Counted from the stretch's first letter, positions 1 through 9,425 are shown. The stretch: DNA of 34,046 bases from Candidatus Rokuibacteriota bacterium (GCA_900299425.1 OMJU01000156.1:1-34046); one strand, 5' to 3'. Translations and numbers: made by a program. Notes: generated from the letters alone by a model not told the origin.

Positions 1-110
1 CCCCGGCCAAGGGCGGGGTCAAAAACATTTTCTGGATTGAGTAGAATTTATGACTTAACGCAAACTTAATCGTTCATTGAAGGTTGCGTCAAATTAAGCC
101 ACTACCGCGA

Positions 111-596
111 TTACAAGCGCTCAAATGTCAAAAAATCTGTGCCGCCATTGCCTCCACTGATGTCAATGAGTTCGATTTTGGTATTGCTCACAGAATTAAA
201 ATCCCACTCGTCGTTCAAGTCGTCGAAGTCACTGGTCAGAGGTACATTGAAGTCAAGAATGAAATCATCGTCGTCACTAGAATTCCCATCATCATCACTG
301 GAGGAATTAGAGCTATCGTCATAGATATTCCAAGTACCATCAATGGTTTGGGTGCCGTTACTGGCTACCACAGTACCATCGGTATTGAACACAAAGGTGT
401 AACCACTAAAGTCATTGGTTTGATCTTCACCAGAATCATTGAAGTAAGTGATCTGCCAATCCCCTTGCTCCATGATTTCTGAAGTCAAATCAGCACTGTT
501 TGAATTATTGTTATCGTCATCATTGCTGTCATCGCTAGAATCACAGGCTACCATAAACATGCTCAAAGCTGCGATTAAAAAAATATTTGCTTTCAT
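111..596 (-). CDS. small acidic lipoprotein with one copy of a ~100 aa lipocalin-like domain
   Basis: ORF 111..695; the likely start is the internal Met (MKANIFLIAALSMFMVAC), which gives a signal peptide and lipobox Cys. The domain resembles two repeats in the upstream gene (DFxGYxFxFNxDGT...GGNGxTDxLTFxR). Confidence 0.75.
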   Translation of the reverse strand: MKANIFLIAALSMFMVACDSSDDSNDDDNNNSNSADLTSEIMEQGDWQITYFNDSGEDQTNDFSGYTFVFNTDGTVVASNGTQTIDGTWNIYDDSSNSSSDDDGNSSDDDDFILDFNVPLTSDFDDLNDEWDFNSVSNTKIELIDISGGNGGTDFLTFERL

Positions 597-645
597 AAGG
601 TTGTTTTTCAAAAAACTAAAGTTCAAAATTAAATGATTTAGGGGG

Positions 646-2403
646 TTAATTACATTGAGAAATATCATAGCCTGGTCTGAACCATCGTACGTCATAAGTG
701 GCGTTTACATCCTCGAGCTCATATTGAACGACATTGTTGCCACATCTAAAATCCATTTCCTCAATCCAAGTGTTTCCAAAAAATATATCGATGGTTAAGA
801 CGTCGTCTACAAAGGTATACGGATTCGGGTTCGGTATGGCATCATCAATACCCAAGTTCTCCCAATCACAAACAGGATCAGCACAGTATACGGTGTAACG
901 CAAGCCGTCTTGAAAAATATACATGGTGTTTTGGAAGTCCTCCAAGATCCACTTACCCTCAATGGTTTCAGGCAAAGTATTACCACAGCCTGTATATGGC
1001 GTACGAGCAAAGTTTAAGCGTTCTACATCGCCATTACCACCACTAACGTCCTCAAGTTGAATACTTTCGGTATCGTAAAACAAGACATCCCAGTCATCGT
1101 TCAGATCCTCAAATGGATCTTCCTGTCCGTCATAATTGAAATTTAAAATGAGTTCAAGACCCGAAGAACTGTTTGATACCGCCCAGAATCCATCAACCGT
1201 TCTGCTGGTAGAAACCGCCTGAACTGTGCCGTCAATATTGTAGGTAAAGGTAAAGTCTACATAATCACATGTATCATTTTCTAAATCCTCTTCCATGAGG
1301 TTCACATACCACTGATCGGTCACAAGCAATTCAATCAAGGCATTGGTTTCACCACTGCCACCGCCGCCTGAATTAGGGGTACGTCCGAAGGTCAAGTAAT
1401 CCGTGCTCCCGTTTCCACTCAGATCACGCAATTGAATCTCATCTGAAGACACTGAAAGAATTTCCCAATCATCCATCAATTCCTCAAGGGGCTCCAAGGG
1501 CCCAAAATTCAAGTCTAACTTTGCTACTCCAGAATCGGTATAAGTACTCCAACTACCAGTGGTTTGCATGCCATTATCTGCCAAGGCTGTACCATCAGCA
1601 TTAAAGGTGAACGAATATCCATTAAAATCTGAAGTCTCATCGTAATCGTCAAAGAAATAGGTCACGTACCAAACTCCATCGGTTAATTCATCCTCAATGG
1701 CGGTTGTTGTGTTCCCTCCCGAGTTAGAACAATCGGTTTGGTTAAAAATATCCGTTAATTCTGTGTTAGAGTTTACGGTTGTGGATGTTCCACCGACAAG
1801 CACCGTTATCGGATAATTTATGGCCACATAAACATCACTGCTTAGACCACTTAAAAAGTTAAACCATTCACTAGCATTGTTAATACTTAACGTCCCTGTC
1901 TGCTCATTTGAGGCATTATACAGCGTTCCTGTAATAGGAAATTGAAAATCCAAACAACTCAAATCATCTGAAACATCATTGGTACAATTAGCCACCAAAG
2001 CGTTAAAACTGGCTAGGTCATTGACTACTTGCTCACTAAAATCCTCAGAAATCAAGGTCAAAGGAAATACCAAGTTTAGCAAGTCTGTATCTCCAATAAA
2101 TAAATTAAAAATGTCCTCAACCAGCTGAAGGTCATCAATTGAATTCAAAGTCACTTGCTGTCCATTAGCTACAACGTCCACTGGAAAATCTATGGAAAAA
2201 CAAGAAGTTCCATCGATTAAATTGTCTATAGAACCGTCATTTTGGGTCGCGCTCAAAAGATTCGCTGCAAAATTTGAGCTCCCGTTAAACGACTCCGAAT
2301 TATCTGTAGGATCAATAATTATATCTTCTTCTTTTTGACAAGAGTTTAACGTAACAATCGCCAGTGTAGCGATAATAAAGAATCTAAAGTTCATTAATTT
2401 CAT
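646..2403 (-). CDS. multi-domain lipoprotein with repeated lipocalin-like domains
   Basis: MKLMNFRFFIIATLAIVTLNSC-QKEED signal peptide and lipobox; two internal domain repeats (aa ~236-342 and ~353-468); two N-terminal Cys-bounded modules. Confidence 0.8.
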   Translation of the reverse strand: MKLMNFRFFIIATLAIVTLNSCQKEEDIIIDPTDNSESFNGSSNFAANLLSATQNDGSIDNLIDGTSCFSIDFPVDVVANGQQVTLNSIDDLQLVEDIFNLFIGDTDLLNLVFPLTLISEDFSEQVVNDLASFNALVANCTNDVSDDLSCLDFQFPITGTLYNASNEQTGTLSINNASEWFNFLSGLSSDVYVAINYPITVLVGGTSTTVNSNTELTDIFNQTDCSNSGGNTTTAIEDELTDGVWYVTYFFDDYDETSDFNGYSFTFNADGTALADNGMQTTGSWSTYTDSGVAKLDLNFGPLEPLEELMDDWEILSVSSDEIQLRDLSGNGSTDYLTFGRTPNSGGGGSGETNALIELLVTDQWYVNLMEEDLENDTCDYVDFTFTYNIDGTVQAVSTSRTVDGFWAVSNSSSGLELILNFNYDGQEDPFEDLNDDWDVLFYDTESIQLEDVSGGNGDVERLNFARTPYTGCGNTLPETIEGKWILEDFQNTMYIFQDGLRYTVYCADPVCDWENLGIDDAIPNPNPYTFVDDVLTIDIFFGNTWIEEMDFRCGNNVVQYELEDVNATYDVRWFRPGYDISQCN

Positions 2404-2504
2404 GGTTTAAAATTTGTGGTTACATTAATATAACCGATTAGTCCGCTCATACCCTACCACCGTCGGTGTTTTTTTGTAATTTTATGTTCGCCTAACCTGA
2501 TCAT

Positions 2505-3017
2505 ATGGACCAAAATGTATGCGAGGAGTCCGTGTTTTCCCGCGTTTACAAAAAATGGGGACAGGCCCTCTTTAACTTTATCCGATACAAAACTAAAGAT
2601 GTTGATCAAGCCAATGACTTAGTTCAGGAAGCCTTCATTACGCTTTGGGACCATTGCGATGAAGTGCCTGTTGACAAGGCAAAATCATACCTCTATACTG
2701 TCGCGAATCGAAAATTTTTAAATCAAATCGCTCACCTAAAGGTAGTACAAAAACATCAATCCGAATCAGCATCTGGTATTCATCGAGAAAATCCTGAATT
2801 TTTAATGGAACAACAAGAGTTTGAAATAAAACTTGAACAAGCTATTGACGCACTTCCTCAGGGGCAGAAAGAAGCTTTTTTAATGAATCGCATCGACCAA
2901 ATGACCTATGTTGAAATTGCGGAGGCGCTTGAAATATCTGTAAAAGCGGTGGAAAAACGAATGCATCTGGCCTTAAAAACTTTGCGATCAGAGATTAAAG
3001 AACTCAAAAACAGGTAG
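2505..3017 (+). CDS. ECF RNA polymerase sigma factor (sigma-70 family)
   Basis: Region 2 (DVDQANDLVQEAFITLWDH) and region 4 (LPQGQKEAFLMNRIDQMTYVEIAEALEISVKAVEKRMHLALKTLR) motifs; 170 aa. Confidence 0.93.
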   Translation: MDQNVCEESVFSRVYKKWGQALFNFIRYKTKDVDQANDLVQEAFITLWDHCDEVPVDKAKSYLYTVANRKFLNQIAHLKVVQKHQSESASGIHRENPEFLMEQQEFEIKLEQAIDALPQGQKEAFLMNRIDQMTYVEIAEALEISVKAVEKRMHLALKTLRSEIKELKNR

Positions 3018-3061
3018 GGTTTTCTTTCCTAGGATTGTTACAATTAAAAGCAAAAGAGCGA

Positions 3062-4012
3062 ATGAATCAAAAACTACTCGATAAATTTCTAAATCACCAG
3101 GCCTCTGCTGAAGATATTCAGACACTCAAAAGTGATCCCGAAACTGCGGACTACATGAGCCTAAGTGAAAAGGTTGCTGGGTTAAAATTAGATGGGTTCA
3201 AAAGTCAAGAAATCTGGAGTGCCATACAACATCATATTTATGCTCAGGGAGAAAAGGCTAACGATGCAAAAAACAAATCCTATTTCGGCGGTATTTTTAA
3301 ATTAAATCTGACCCGCCAAGTTTATTGGCGTGTTGCGGCTGTTTTAATCATTGCAATAAGTACTTATTTTTTCCTCAGCCCAAACACTACGACATTAATT
3401 ACACCCCAAGGCACCCACCAGATATGGACTCTTCCCGATGGTTCGCAAATTTCCCTTAACGCAGGGTCAAAGGCAAATTACCATGCAGCATCCTGGGACG
3501 ATAACCGGCTCATCGACCTTGATGGAGAGGCGTATTTTGATGTGATAAAAGGCAGCACATTTAGTGTAAAAACAAACTCTGGTATAGTGACCGTACTCGG
3601 GACAGAATTTAATGTAAAGGTTCGTGATAATCAGTTTTATGTGCATTGTTTCGAGGGTCTAGTGAAAGTACAAACGCAAGACACCACTTTATTGCTTCCA
3701 GCAGGAAGTGGTATGAGGCTGATCCAAGACCAGCTCCTCACTGATAATGTGACTATAGGTGCTAAGCCAGATTGGATGACAGGAGAGAGTAGTTTTGAAA
3801 ACACGCCACTGCAGGTAGTCTTGTTTGAATTAGAAAGACAATATGCGGTAAATATAGATTACCACCTAGAGCTTTTAACTGAAAATGAACAGGCTTTGTT
3901 TAGTGGTAGTTTTACGCATCAGGATTTAAGCATTGCTTTAAAATCGGTTTGCCAACCTTTTGGTTTGAGCTTTGAGTTATCCGATCAAAACGTCCGAATA
4001 TTTAAAAATTAA
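3062..4012 (+). CDS. FecR-family anti-sigma factor
   Basis: Central TM segment (VYWRVAAVLIIAISTYFFL) followed by a FecR domain (ITPQGTHQIWTLPDGSQISLNAGSKANY...LDGEAYFDV...TNSGIVTVLGTEFNVKV). ATG at 3062 is preferred over TTG at 3035. Confidence 0.9.
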   Translation: MNQKLLDKFLNHQASAEDIQTLKSDPETADYMSLSEKVAGLKLDGFKSQEIWSAIQHHIYAQGEKANDAKNKSYFGGIFKLNLTRQVYWRVAAVLIIAISTYFFLSPNTTTLITPQGTHQIWTLPDGSQISLNAGSKANYHAASWDDNRLIDLDGEAYFDVIKGSTFSVKTNSGIVTVLGTEFNVKVRDNQFYVHCFEGLVKVQTQDTTLLLPAGSGMRLIQDQLLTDNVTIGAKPDWMTGESSFENTPLQVVLFELERQYAVNIDYHLELLTENEQALFSGSFTHQDLSIALKSVCQPFGLSFELSDQNVRIFKN

Positions 4013-6564
4013 TGCGCACGGTCTCTCGCAATAGTATCATTCTTTGGGGCTTTTGCATCTGGCTTTTAGGCAGTTTGAATAGTAGCGCTCAGGAGGGCAC
4101 TACTATAGCCTTGTCGACATATTTAACCCAATTAGAGCTGGAATACGATGTAAAATTTTCCTATCGTCCGGAAGATATTGAGGGTAAAATAATTAGCCCA
4201 ACTCAGGATTTAGAGGGGCTCGGCGCTCATCTAGATCTCATAAAAGACAAAACTGGACTGTGGGCTCAGCAAATTGATCGACGTTATATTAGCCTAAGCC
4301 AGACAATACAAACACCTGAACAATATTGTGGTCAGATCTTGGACGGCTCGAACTACATGCCTTTGGCCTGGGCTACAGTTCAAGTCATCGGTACGGCTTA
4401 TGGCACCCTGACCGATCAAAACGGTAAGTTTTTTATTGAAAGCAGCAGACTCACCGGTGACCTGCGCATCTCCTATATCGGTCAAAAGTCAATAATCGTC
4501 TCGGCGGAAGAAATCAAAAATAGTTTTTGCCCCATTTTCTACAGTCAAAGCGACCCAACCACGCTTGAAACAGTGAGCCTAGGGCGATTTTTGACCACGG
4601 GAATTATTGAGCGTGGCCAGGGTAATTACCTGATCAATACCCAAGCCTTTGGCCTATTGCCGGGACAAACTCAAAACGATGCCTTATGGTTTGCACAAGC
4701 CCTACCTGGGGTTCAGAGCGCCAATGAAACAGTTTCCACTATGAATATTCGCGGTGGAGCAAATGATGAAAATAACATTAGCTGGGAAGGCATTCGCATG
4801 TATCAGTATGGTCATTTTTTCGGACTCATTTCTGCATTTAATCCTTTTTTAAGCACTAAACTCGAGGTATACAAAGTCAATGCGCCAGGAACTTTTCGAA
4901 ATTTTGTGTCCGGAAGCATGAACATCAGTAGCAGTGATGAGCTCCCCCAGGCAACCCGATATACTTATGGCATCAACTTATTGGACACGCAATTTGCCAC
5001 TGAAATAAAGGCCAATAATCGACTCGGAATAAGCCTAGCGGGACGAACCTCGTATAATCGATGGCTACCCACCCCTTTGTATGATAGTTATTTTGGGCGG
5101 ATGTTCCAGGATACAGAAATCACAAACAACCAAAGCAATAGCGCTTATGAGCAGGTTGATTTTAATGAGCAGTTTTACTTTTTTGATTTAGGCGGCAAAA
5201 TTAACTACCGAGTAAGTGACAGAACCAAAGTGAAATTCGCCTTTATGCTGATAGAAAATCACTTTGAATTCACCGAAGCGCTGGGGGCTATTGAAAAAAT
5301 TAATAAACTGGAACAAAAGTCAAATGTACTCGGGCTTTTCGCGGATCATCAATGGTCGGAAGGTCAAAAAACCTCAGCGAAATTTTCTATCAATCAATAC
5401 AGTTTAAAGGCCTTAAATCAGGAATTTTTTAACAACCAAACCCTAAAACAAGACAATGAAGTCCTAGATTTAGACAGCTGGATTGCTCATGAAGTGACTC
5501 TTAGGGCCCATAAATTTAAGGCAACCTATAATTTTAATGAAATTGGTATTGGCAATAAACAAGCAGTAAACACACCCTTATTCTTCTCCTCTAAAACTGA
5601 AGTTTTACGCAGCCATATGATGCATTTAAATTGGCAATATGCCCCAGTGGATGGGTCTTTCTATTTTTCAGCAGCGGCACGAGCCAGTCATTATCCTAAA
5701 TGGAAACAAACCCTTGTTGAGCCATTAATTTTGGGGCGTTACAAACTCAACAAATCTCATAGTTTGAGTCTTTCTTATGAGCAAAGACATCAAGCCATTG
5801 GTCAAAGGGTGGACTTGCAAAGCGATTTTTTAGGAATCGAAAAAAGAAGATGGTCACTAGCTGATGGTCAATCCAAACCCCTGAGACAGGGCGAGCAATG
5901 GAACTTGGGTTGGCTTTATAAAAACATGGATTTTAGTCTCAATACTTCCGTTTACTACAAAAACGTAACAAACTTAAGTGCCCAGAGTCAACTCTTTCAA
6001 AATCAATTTCAATTCGTAAACGCCTTGGGCGCCTATAAAACTACTGGTGTCGAACTCTCAGGACAAAAAACTATCGGTCTTTTAGACCTATGGATGAGCT
6101 ATACCTATGGACAAAACAATTATAATTTCGAGGACTTTTTACCATCTGAATTCCCGAATAATATCGATATCACACATCAAATCAAAGGGGCTATTAATGC
6201 GCAAATTAAACGTTTAAAATTGTCGCTAGGAGGACACTGGCACAGCGGACTGCCATACACCAATACTACAGGCACATTGAGTGTGAATGAATTAGGCGCG
6301 TATGTTCCAGAATACCAAAACCCAAACGAATTGCGCCTTAAGCCCTATTTCAGAATGGACTTTGCCGCAGAATACGGATGGTGGACACAAACCAATACCG
6401 AATACCGGATCAATATAGGTCTGCTTAATTTATCAGATCAAAAGAATATTTTAGGCAGAAGGTTTCGCGGTGGATTGAATTCTTCTGGCAGTCCAGAGAT
6501 TAGCACTATAGACACCTATAGTTTGGGGTTCACCCCAAATATTGCCTTTGGAATCGCTTGGTAG
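4012..6564 (+). CDS. TonB-dependent receptor with STN and carboxypeptidase-D-like regulatory domains
   Basis: STN-like N-terminus, then a CarboxypepD_reg-like segment (GQILDGSNYMPLAWATVQVIGTAYGTLTDQNGKFFI), plug (DALWFAQALPGVQSANETVSTMNIRGGANDENNISWEGIRMYQYGHFFGLISAFNP) and beta-barrel. TAATG overlap with the fecR-like gene. Confidence 0.92.
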   Translation: MRTVSRNSIILWGFCIWLLGSLNSSAQEGTTIALSTYLTQLELEYDVKFSYRPEDIEGKIISPTQDLEGLGAHLDLIKDKTGLWAQQIDRRYISLSQTIQTPEQYCGQILDGSNYMPLAWATVQVIGTAYGTLTDQNGKFFIESSRLTGDLRISYIGQKSIIVSAEEIKNSFCPIFYSQSDPTTLETVSLGRFLTTGIIERGQGNYLINTQAFGLLPGQTQNDALWFAQALPGVQSANETVSTMNIRGGANDENNISWEGIRMYQYGHFFGLISAFNPFLSTKLEVYKVNAPGTFRNFVSGSMNISSSDELPQATRYTYGINLLDTQFATEIKANNRLGISLAGRTSYNRWLPTPLYDSYFGRMFQDTEITNNQSNSAYEQVDFNEQFYFFDLGGKINYRVSDRTKVKFAFMLIENHFEFTEALGAIEKINKLEQKSNVLGLFADHQWSEGQKTSAKFSINQYSLKALNQEFFNNQTLKQDNEVLDLDSWIAHEVTLRAHKFKATYNFNEIGIGNKQAVNTPLFFSSKTEVLRSHMMHLNWQYAPVDGSFYFSAAARASHYPKWKQTLVEPLILGRYKLNKSHSLSLSYEQRHQAIGQRVDLQSDFLGIEKRRWSLADGQSKPLRQGEQWNLGWLYKNMDFSLNTSVYYKNVTNLSAQSQLFQNQFQFVNALGAYKTTGVELSGQKTIGLLDLWMSYTYGQNNYNFEDFLPSEFPNNIDITHQIKGAINAQIKRLKLSLGGHWHSGLPYTNTTGTLSVNELGAYVPEYQNPNELRLKPYFRMDFAAEYGWWTQTNTEYRINIGLLNLSDQKNILGRRFRGGLNSSGSPEISTIDTYSLGFTPNIAFGIAW

Positions 6565-6570
6565 GCTTTC

Positions 6571-8361
6571 CTACATTTGGTCTGGCACTTCTATTCCCAA
6601 CAAACCACAAGAGGATTTGATGACCTGACCCACCTTATCGGCCAGAGCAACTCTAAAACTCAGCGTAGCGGCATCTTCAGCCCCAAGAATAGTTAGGTTT
6701 TGATAGAATCCATTAAACTCCTTCACAAGGTCATAAGTGTAATTTGCAATCAGCGCGGGACTATAGGCCCCTGCTGCCTCTTGTATCTTATCGGGATATT
6801 GCATCAAGGTTTTGACCAGGGACTTTTCTTTGTCCATGAGGCTCAATTGCTCCCATTTTTTTATGGTCAGAGCAGATGAGTGTTCTTTCTGTGCCTTACG
6901 CAAAATTGATTGTATACGGGCATACGCATATTGAATAAATGGGCCCGTGTTTCCCTGAAAATCCACACTTTCCTCGGGATTAAATAGTATGCGCTTTTTC
7001 GGATCAACCTTTAGTATGTAATACTTCAGCGCCCCTAAACCTATGGTTTTGAACAGTTTGGATTTTTCCTCTGCAGTAAGTCCCTCAATTTTACCCAGAC
7101 TCTCAGTGATTTCTTGAGCGGTTTGCTGCATTTGATCGATTAAATCGTCGGCGTCCACCACTGTGCCTTCCCGAGATTTCATCTTACCAGAGGGCAAGTC
7201 CACCATACCATAGCTCAAATGGAACAAGTGCTGTGCCCAAGAGTAACCCAATCGCGCGAGAATGAGAAATAAAACCTTAAAATGATAATCCTGTTCATTA
7301 CCTACAGTATAAATCATACCACCGGCATCCGGATAATCGCTCATCCGTTGAATGGCAGTACCAATATCTTGTGTCATATAAACTGAGGTCCCGTCACTGC
7401 GCAATACCAATTTATGGTCTAGACCCTCATTGGTCAAATCACACCAAACTGAGCCGTCTTCCTTTTGAAAAAACACTCCTTTAGCCAGCCCATGCTCAAT
7501 ATCTTTTTTGCCCAGGAGATAGGTGTCGCTCTCAAAATAATTCTTGTCAAAGTCCACCCCTAATCTGGTGTAGGTTTGCTCAAAACCATCATAAACCCAA
7601 TGATTCATCGTTTTCCATAACTCGACAATTTCAGAATCACCTTGTTCCCATTGGCGCAGCATTTGCTGTGCGGCCTTAATGGCTGGAGCCTCTGCCTCTG
7701 CCTGTTCTTGAGACAAGCCTTGATCCATGAGCTCCTTTTGCTGTGCTTTGTACACTTGGTCAAACTTCACGTAGTAGTTGCCCACTAACTTATCCCCCTT
7801 GAGGCCAATGCTTCCTGGTGTTTGGCCTTGTCCAAATTGCTGCCAAGCCCACATACTTTTACAAATATGGATGCCACGATCATTGATGATCTGGGTTTTG
7901 TATACTTTATAACCAGCCGCCTTTAGTATCTCTGAAACTGAATAACCAAGCAAATTATTTCTGATATGGCCCAGATGCAATGGTTTATTTGTGTTTGGAG
8001 ATGAGTACTCGACCAGTAATGCTCCTACACTTCGCTCCGAAAAGCCAAATTGCTTTTCATTGATAATTTGCTCAAATGCCGACAGGTAAAAAGCATCGCT
8101 CAGAATAAGATTTAAAAATCCTTTAACCACATTGTATCCAACAACCTCAGGCAGATGGGACACAAGATAAGCCCCGATTTGATCTCCTATTGCTTCCGGA
8201 CGGCCTTTTATTACCTTCAGCATAGCAAAAACCACAAGAGTAATATCCCCCTGAAAATCCTTACGTGTAGCTTGAAATTCTATAGGCACGTCTGCACCAG
8301 GATAAAATTCTTCAATGGCTTTGGTCACGCCTTGGGTCAAAAAGTTCTCGGCCTTCATCAA
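6571..8361 (-). CDS. argS: arginyl-tRNA synthetase
   Basis: VEYSSPNTNKPLHLGHIRNNLLG (HIGH-type motif), VGNEQDYHFKVLF, and GMVDLPSGKMKSREGTVVDADDL (KMSK region); 596 aa. Confidence 0.97.
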   Translation of the reverse strand: MMKAENFLTQGVTKAIEEFYPGADVPIEFQATRKDFQGDITLVVFAMLKVIKGRPEAIGDQIGAYLVSHLPEVVGYNVVKGFLNLILSDAFYLSAFEQIINEKQFGFSERSVGALLVEYSSPNTNKPLHLGHIRNNLLGYSVSEILKAAGYKVYKTQIINDRGIHICKSMWAWQQFGQGQTPGSIGLKGDKLVGNYYVKFDQVYKAQQKELMDQGLSQEQAEAEAPAIKAAQQMLRQWEQGDSEIVELWKTMNHWVYDGFEQTYTRLGVDFDKNYFESDTYLLGKKDIEHGLAKGVFFQKEDGSVWCDLTNEGLDHKLVLRSDGTSVYMTQDIGTAIQRMSDYPDAGGMIYTVGNEQDYHFKVLFLILARLGYSWAQHLFHLSYGMVDLPSGKMKSREGTVVDADDLIDQMQQTAQEITESLGKIEGLTAEEKSKLFKTIGLGALKYYILKVDPKKRILFNPEESVDFQGNTGPFIQYAYARIQSILRKAQKEHSSALTIKKWEQLSLMDKEKSLVKTLMQYPDKIQEAAGAYSPALIANYTYDLVKEFNGFYQNLTILGAEDAATLSFRVALADKVGQVIKSSCGLLGIEVPDQM

Positions 8362-8386
8362 TAATTAATTCTCGAGTTTAAGGGGT

Positions 8387-8394
8387 CAAATATA
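8387..8394 (-). promoter_or_regulatory. candidate Bacteroidota -7 element (TATATTTG) upstream of argS
   Basis: Exact TAnnTTTG match on the minus strand 5' of argS; no clear -33 TTG. Confidence 0.35.
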
Positions 8395-8444
8395 CTTTAA
8401 AAATATGGCTTGAGTCCGGATTTTGGGGCCTTGGTAAGCTATTT

Positions 8445-9377
8445 TCAGGATTTAGGTAAAAACACCTCAGCCATCATGCAACGTGCACTACCTCCACCGC
8501 AAGTTTCAATAGTCGGCAAACCCGCAGCCAGCAGTGCTCCGTGCTTTTCCATTAGATTTTTTTGATTAGAAGTCAAACTCTCTAGGGCGCTTTGACTCAT
8601 TACAATAAACCTTTTGTCTCCCAAACCTTTTACCTGTAGCATATTCCCGGCAAATTGGTGCATTTGTTCTTCAGTGATATCGATAATTTCTTTACCATCG
8701 GAATTGAGCTGAGCCACAACACTCTTGCGTTCTTGTGCATTATCAATACAAGAAAGACAAACTACAGCAAACGCTTCACCGATGCATAAAATGACGTTTG
8801 TATGATAAACAGCTACCCGCTTTTGGTCTACGGTCTGCAGGGCATTAAAGACTACAGGGTAATAATCAAAATCCTCACAAAATTCCAGGAACAGATCCTT
8901 ATCCGCTCTGGGCGATAAGGCGCAATAGGCGGTGTGATTAACCCGGTCAAGTATCATGCTGCCAGTCCCTTCCAGAAAAACACCTTCTTGCTCAGCATCG
9001 GTGTAATCCATAATTTCTCTGATCACAAATCCGTTTTGTTCCACGGCTTCAAGCACCTCCTCACGACGCTCTCGACGACGATTTTCTGCAAACATCGGGT
9101 AAAGCGCTACACGACCATCACTGTGAAAACTTATCCAATTATTGGGAAAAATAGAGTCTGGCGTATCCAATGCTGGATCGTCGTCCACTACAATAATCTG
9201 AATCCCTTGTTCCCTTAATTGAGTGACAAATGCATCAAACTCCGCGCGTGCCAAATCAATCACTTCCTGATCGGTTTGACTCAATGAATTTTGAAAATAA
9301 TTATTTACAGCGGTCTCTTCGTTCATACGAAAAACCGCAGGGCGTATCATTAATATGGTGTTCGTTATTTGCGCCAT
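8445..9377 (-). CDS. ctlX: amidinotransferase-fold hydrolase, citrulline utilization (CtlX) type
   Basis: FLEGTGSMILDRVNHTAYCALSPRAD, VYHTNVILCIGEAFAVVCL and C-terminal CGGGSARCMMAEVFLP motifs. Confidence 0.8.
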   Translation of the reverse strand: MAQITNTILMIRPAVFRMNEETAVNNYFQNSLSQTDQEVIDLARAEFDAFVTQLREQGIQIIVVDDDPALDTPDSIFPNNWISFHSDGRVALYPMFAENRRRERREEVLEAVEQNGFVIREIMDYTDAEQEGVFLEGTGSMILDRVNHTAYCALSPRADKDLFLEFCEDFDYYPVVFNALQTVDQKRVAVYHTNVILCIGEAFAVVCLSCIDNAQERKSVVAQLNSDGKEIIDITEEQMHQFAGNMLQVKGLGDKRFIVMSQSALESLTSNQKNLMEKHGALLAAGLPTIETCGGGSARCMMAEVFLPKS

Positions 9378-9417
9378 AAGTCATTAAAATAATCCTCAGA
9401 AGGGGAATTATGAGTTG

Positions 9418-9425
9418 CAAAAATA
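9418..9425 (-). promoter_or_regulatory. candidate Bacteroidota -7 element (TATTTTTG) upstream of the ctlX-like gene
   Basis: Exact TAnnTTTG match; no clear -33 element. Confidence 0.35.

Noticed and set aside
1-105. GC-rich CCCCG...CGGGG repeat at the left edge and an ACGCAA...TTGCGT inverted repeat downstream of the 111..596 gene
   Set aside because: Stems are short or have a long loop, there is no T-tract, and the edge context is missing; too weak to call a terminator or element.
84-482. 132-aa plus-strand ORF
   Set aside because: Fully antisense to the lipoprotein gene, whose signal peptide, lipobox and domain repeat support it; the antisense peptide looks like an artefact of Asp/Ser-rich codons.
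597-695. N-terminal 33-aa extension of the 111..695 ORF
   Set aside because: Overlaps the end of the upstream gene and lacks a signal; the internal Met gives a clean lipoprotein signal peptide.
2449-2479. CACC-GTC-GGTG followed by a T-run upstream of the sigma gene, as a terminator or attenuator
   Set aside because: Only 4 bp with a 3-nt loop, and no upstream plus-strand gene is visible; not supportable.
6561-6574. GTAGG-CTTT-CCTAC hairpin spanning the facing stop codons of the TonB receptor and argS
   Set aside because: A 5-bp stem largely produced by the two convergent TAG stops; no T-tract, so not called as a terminator.
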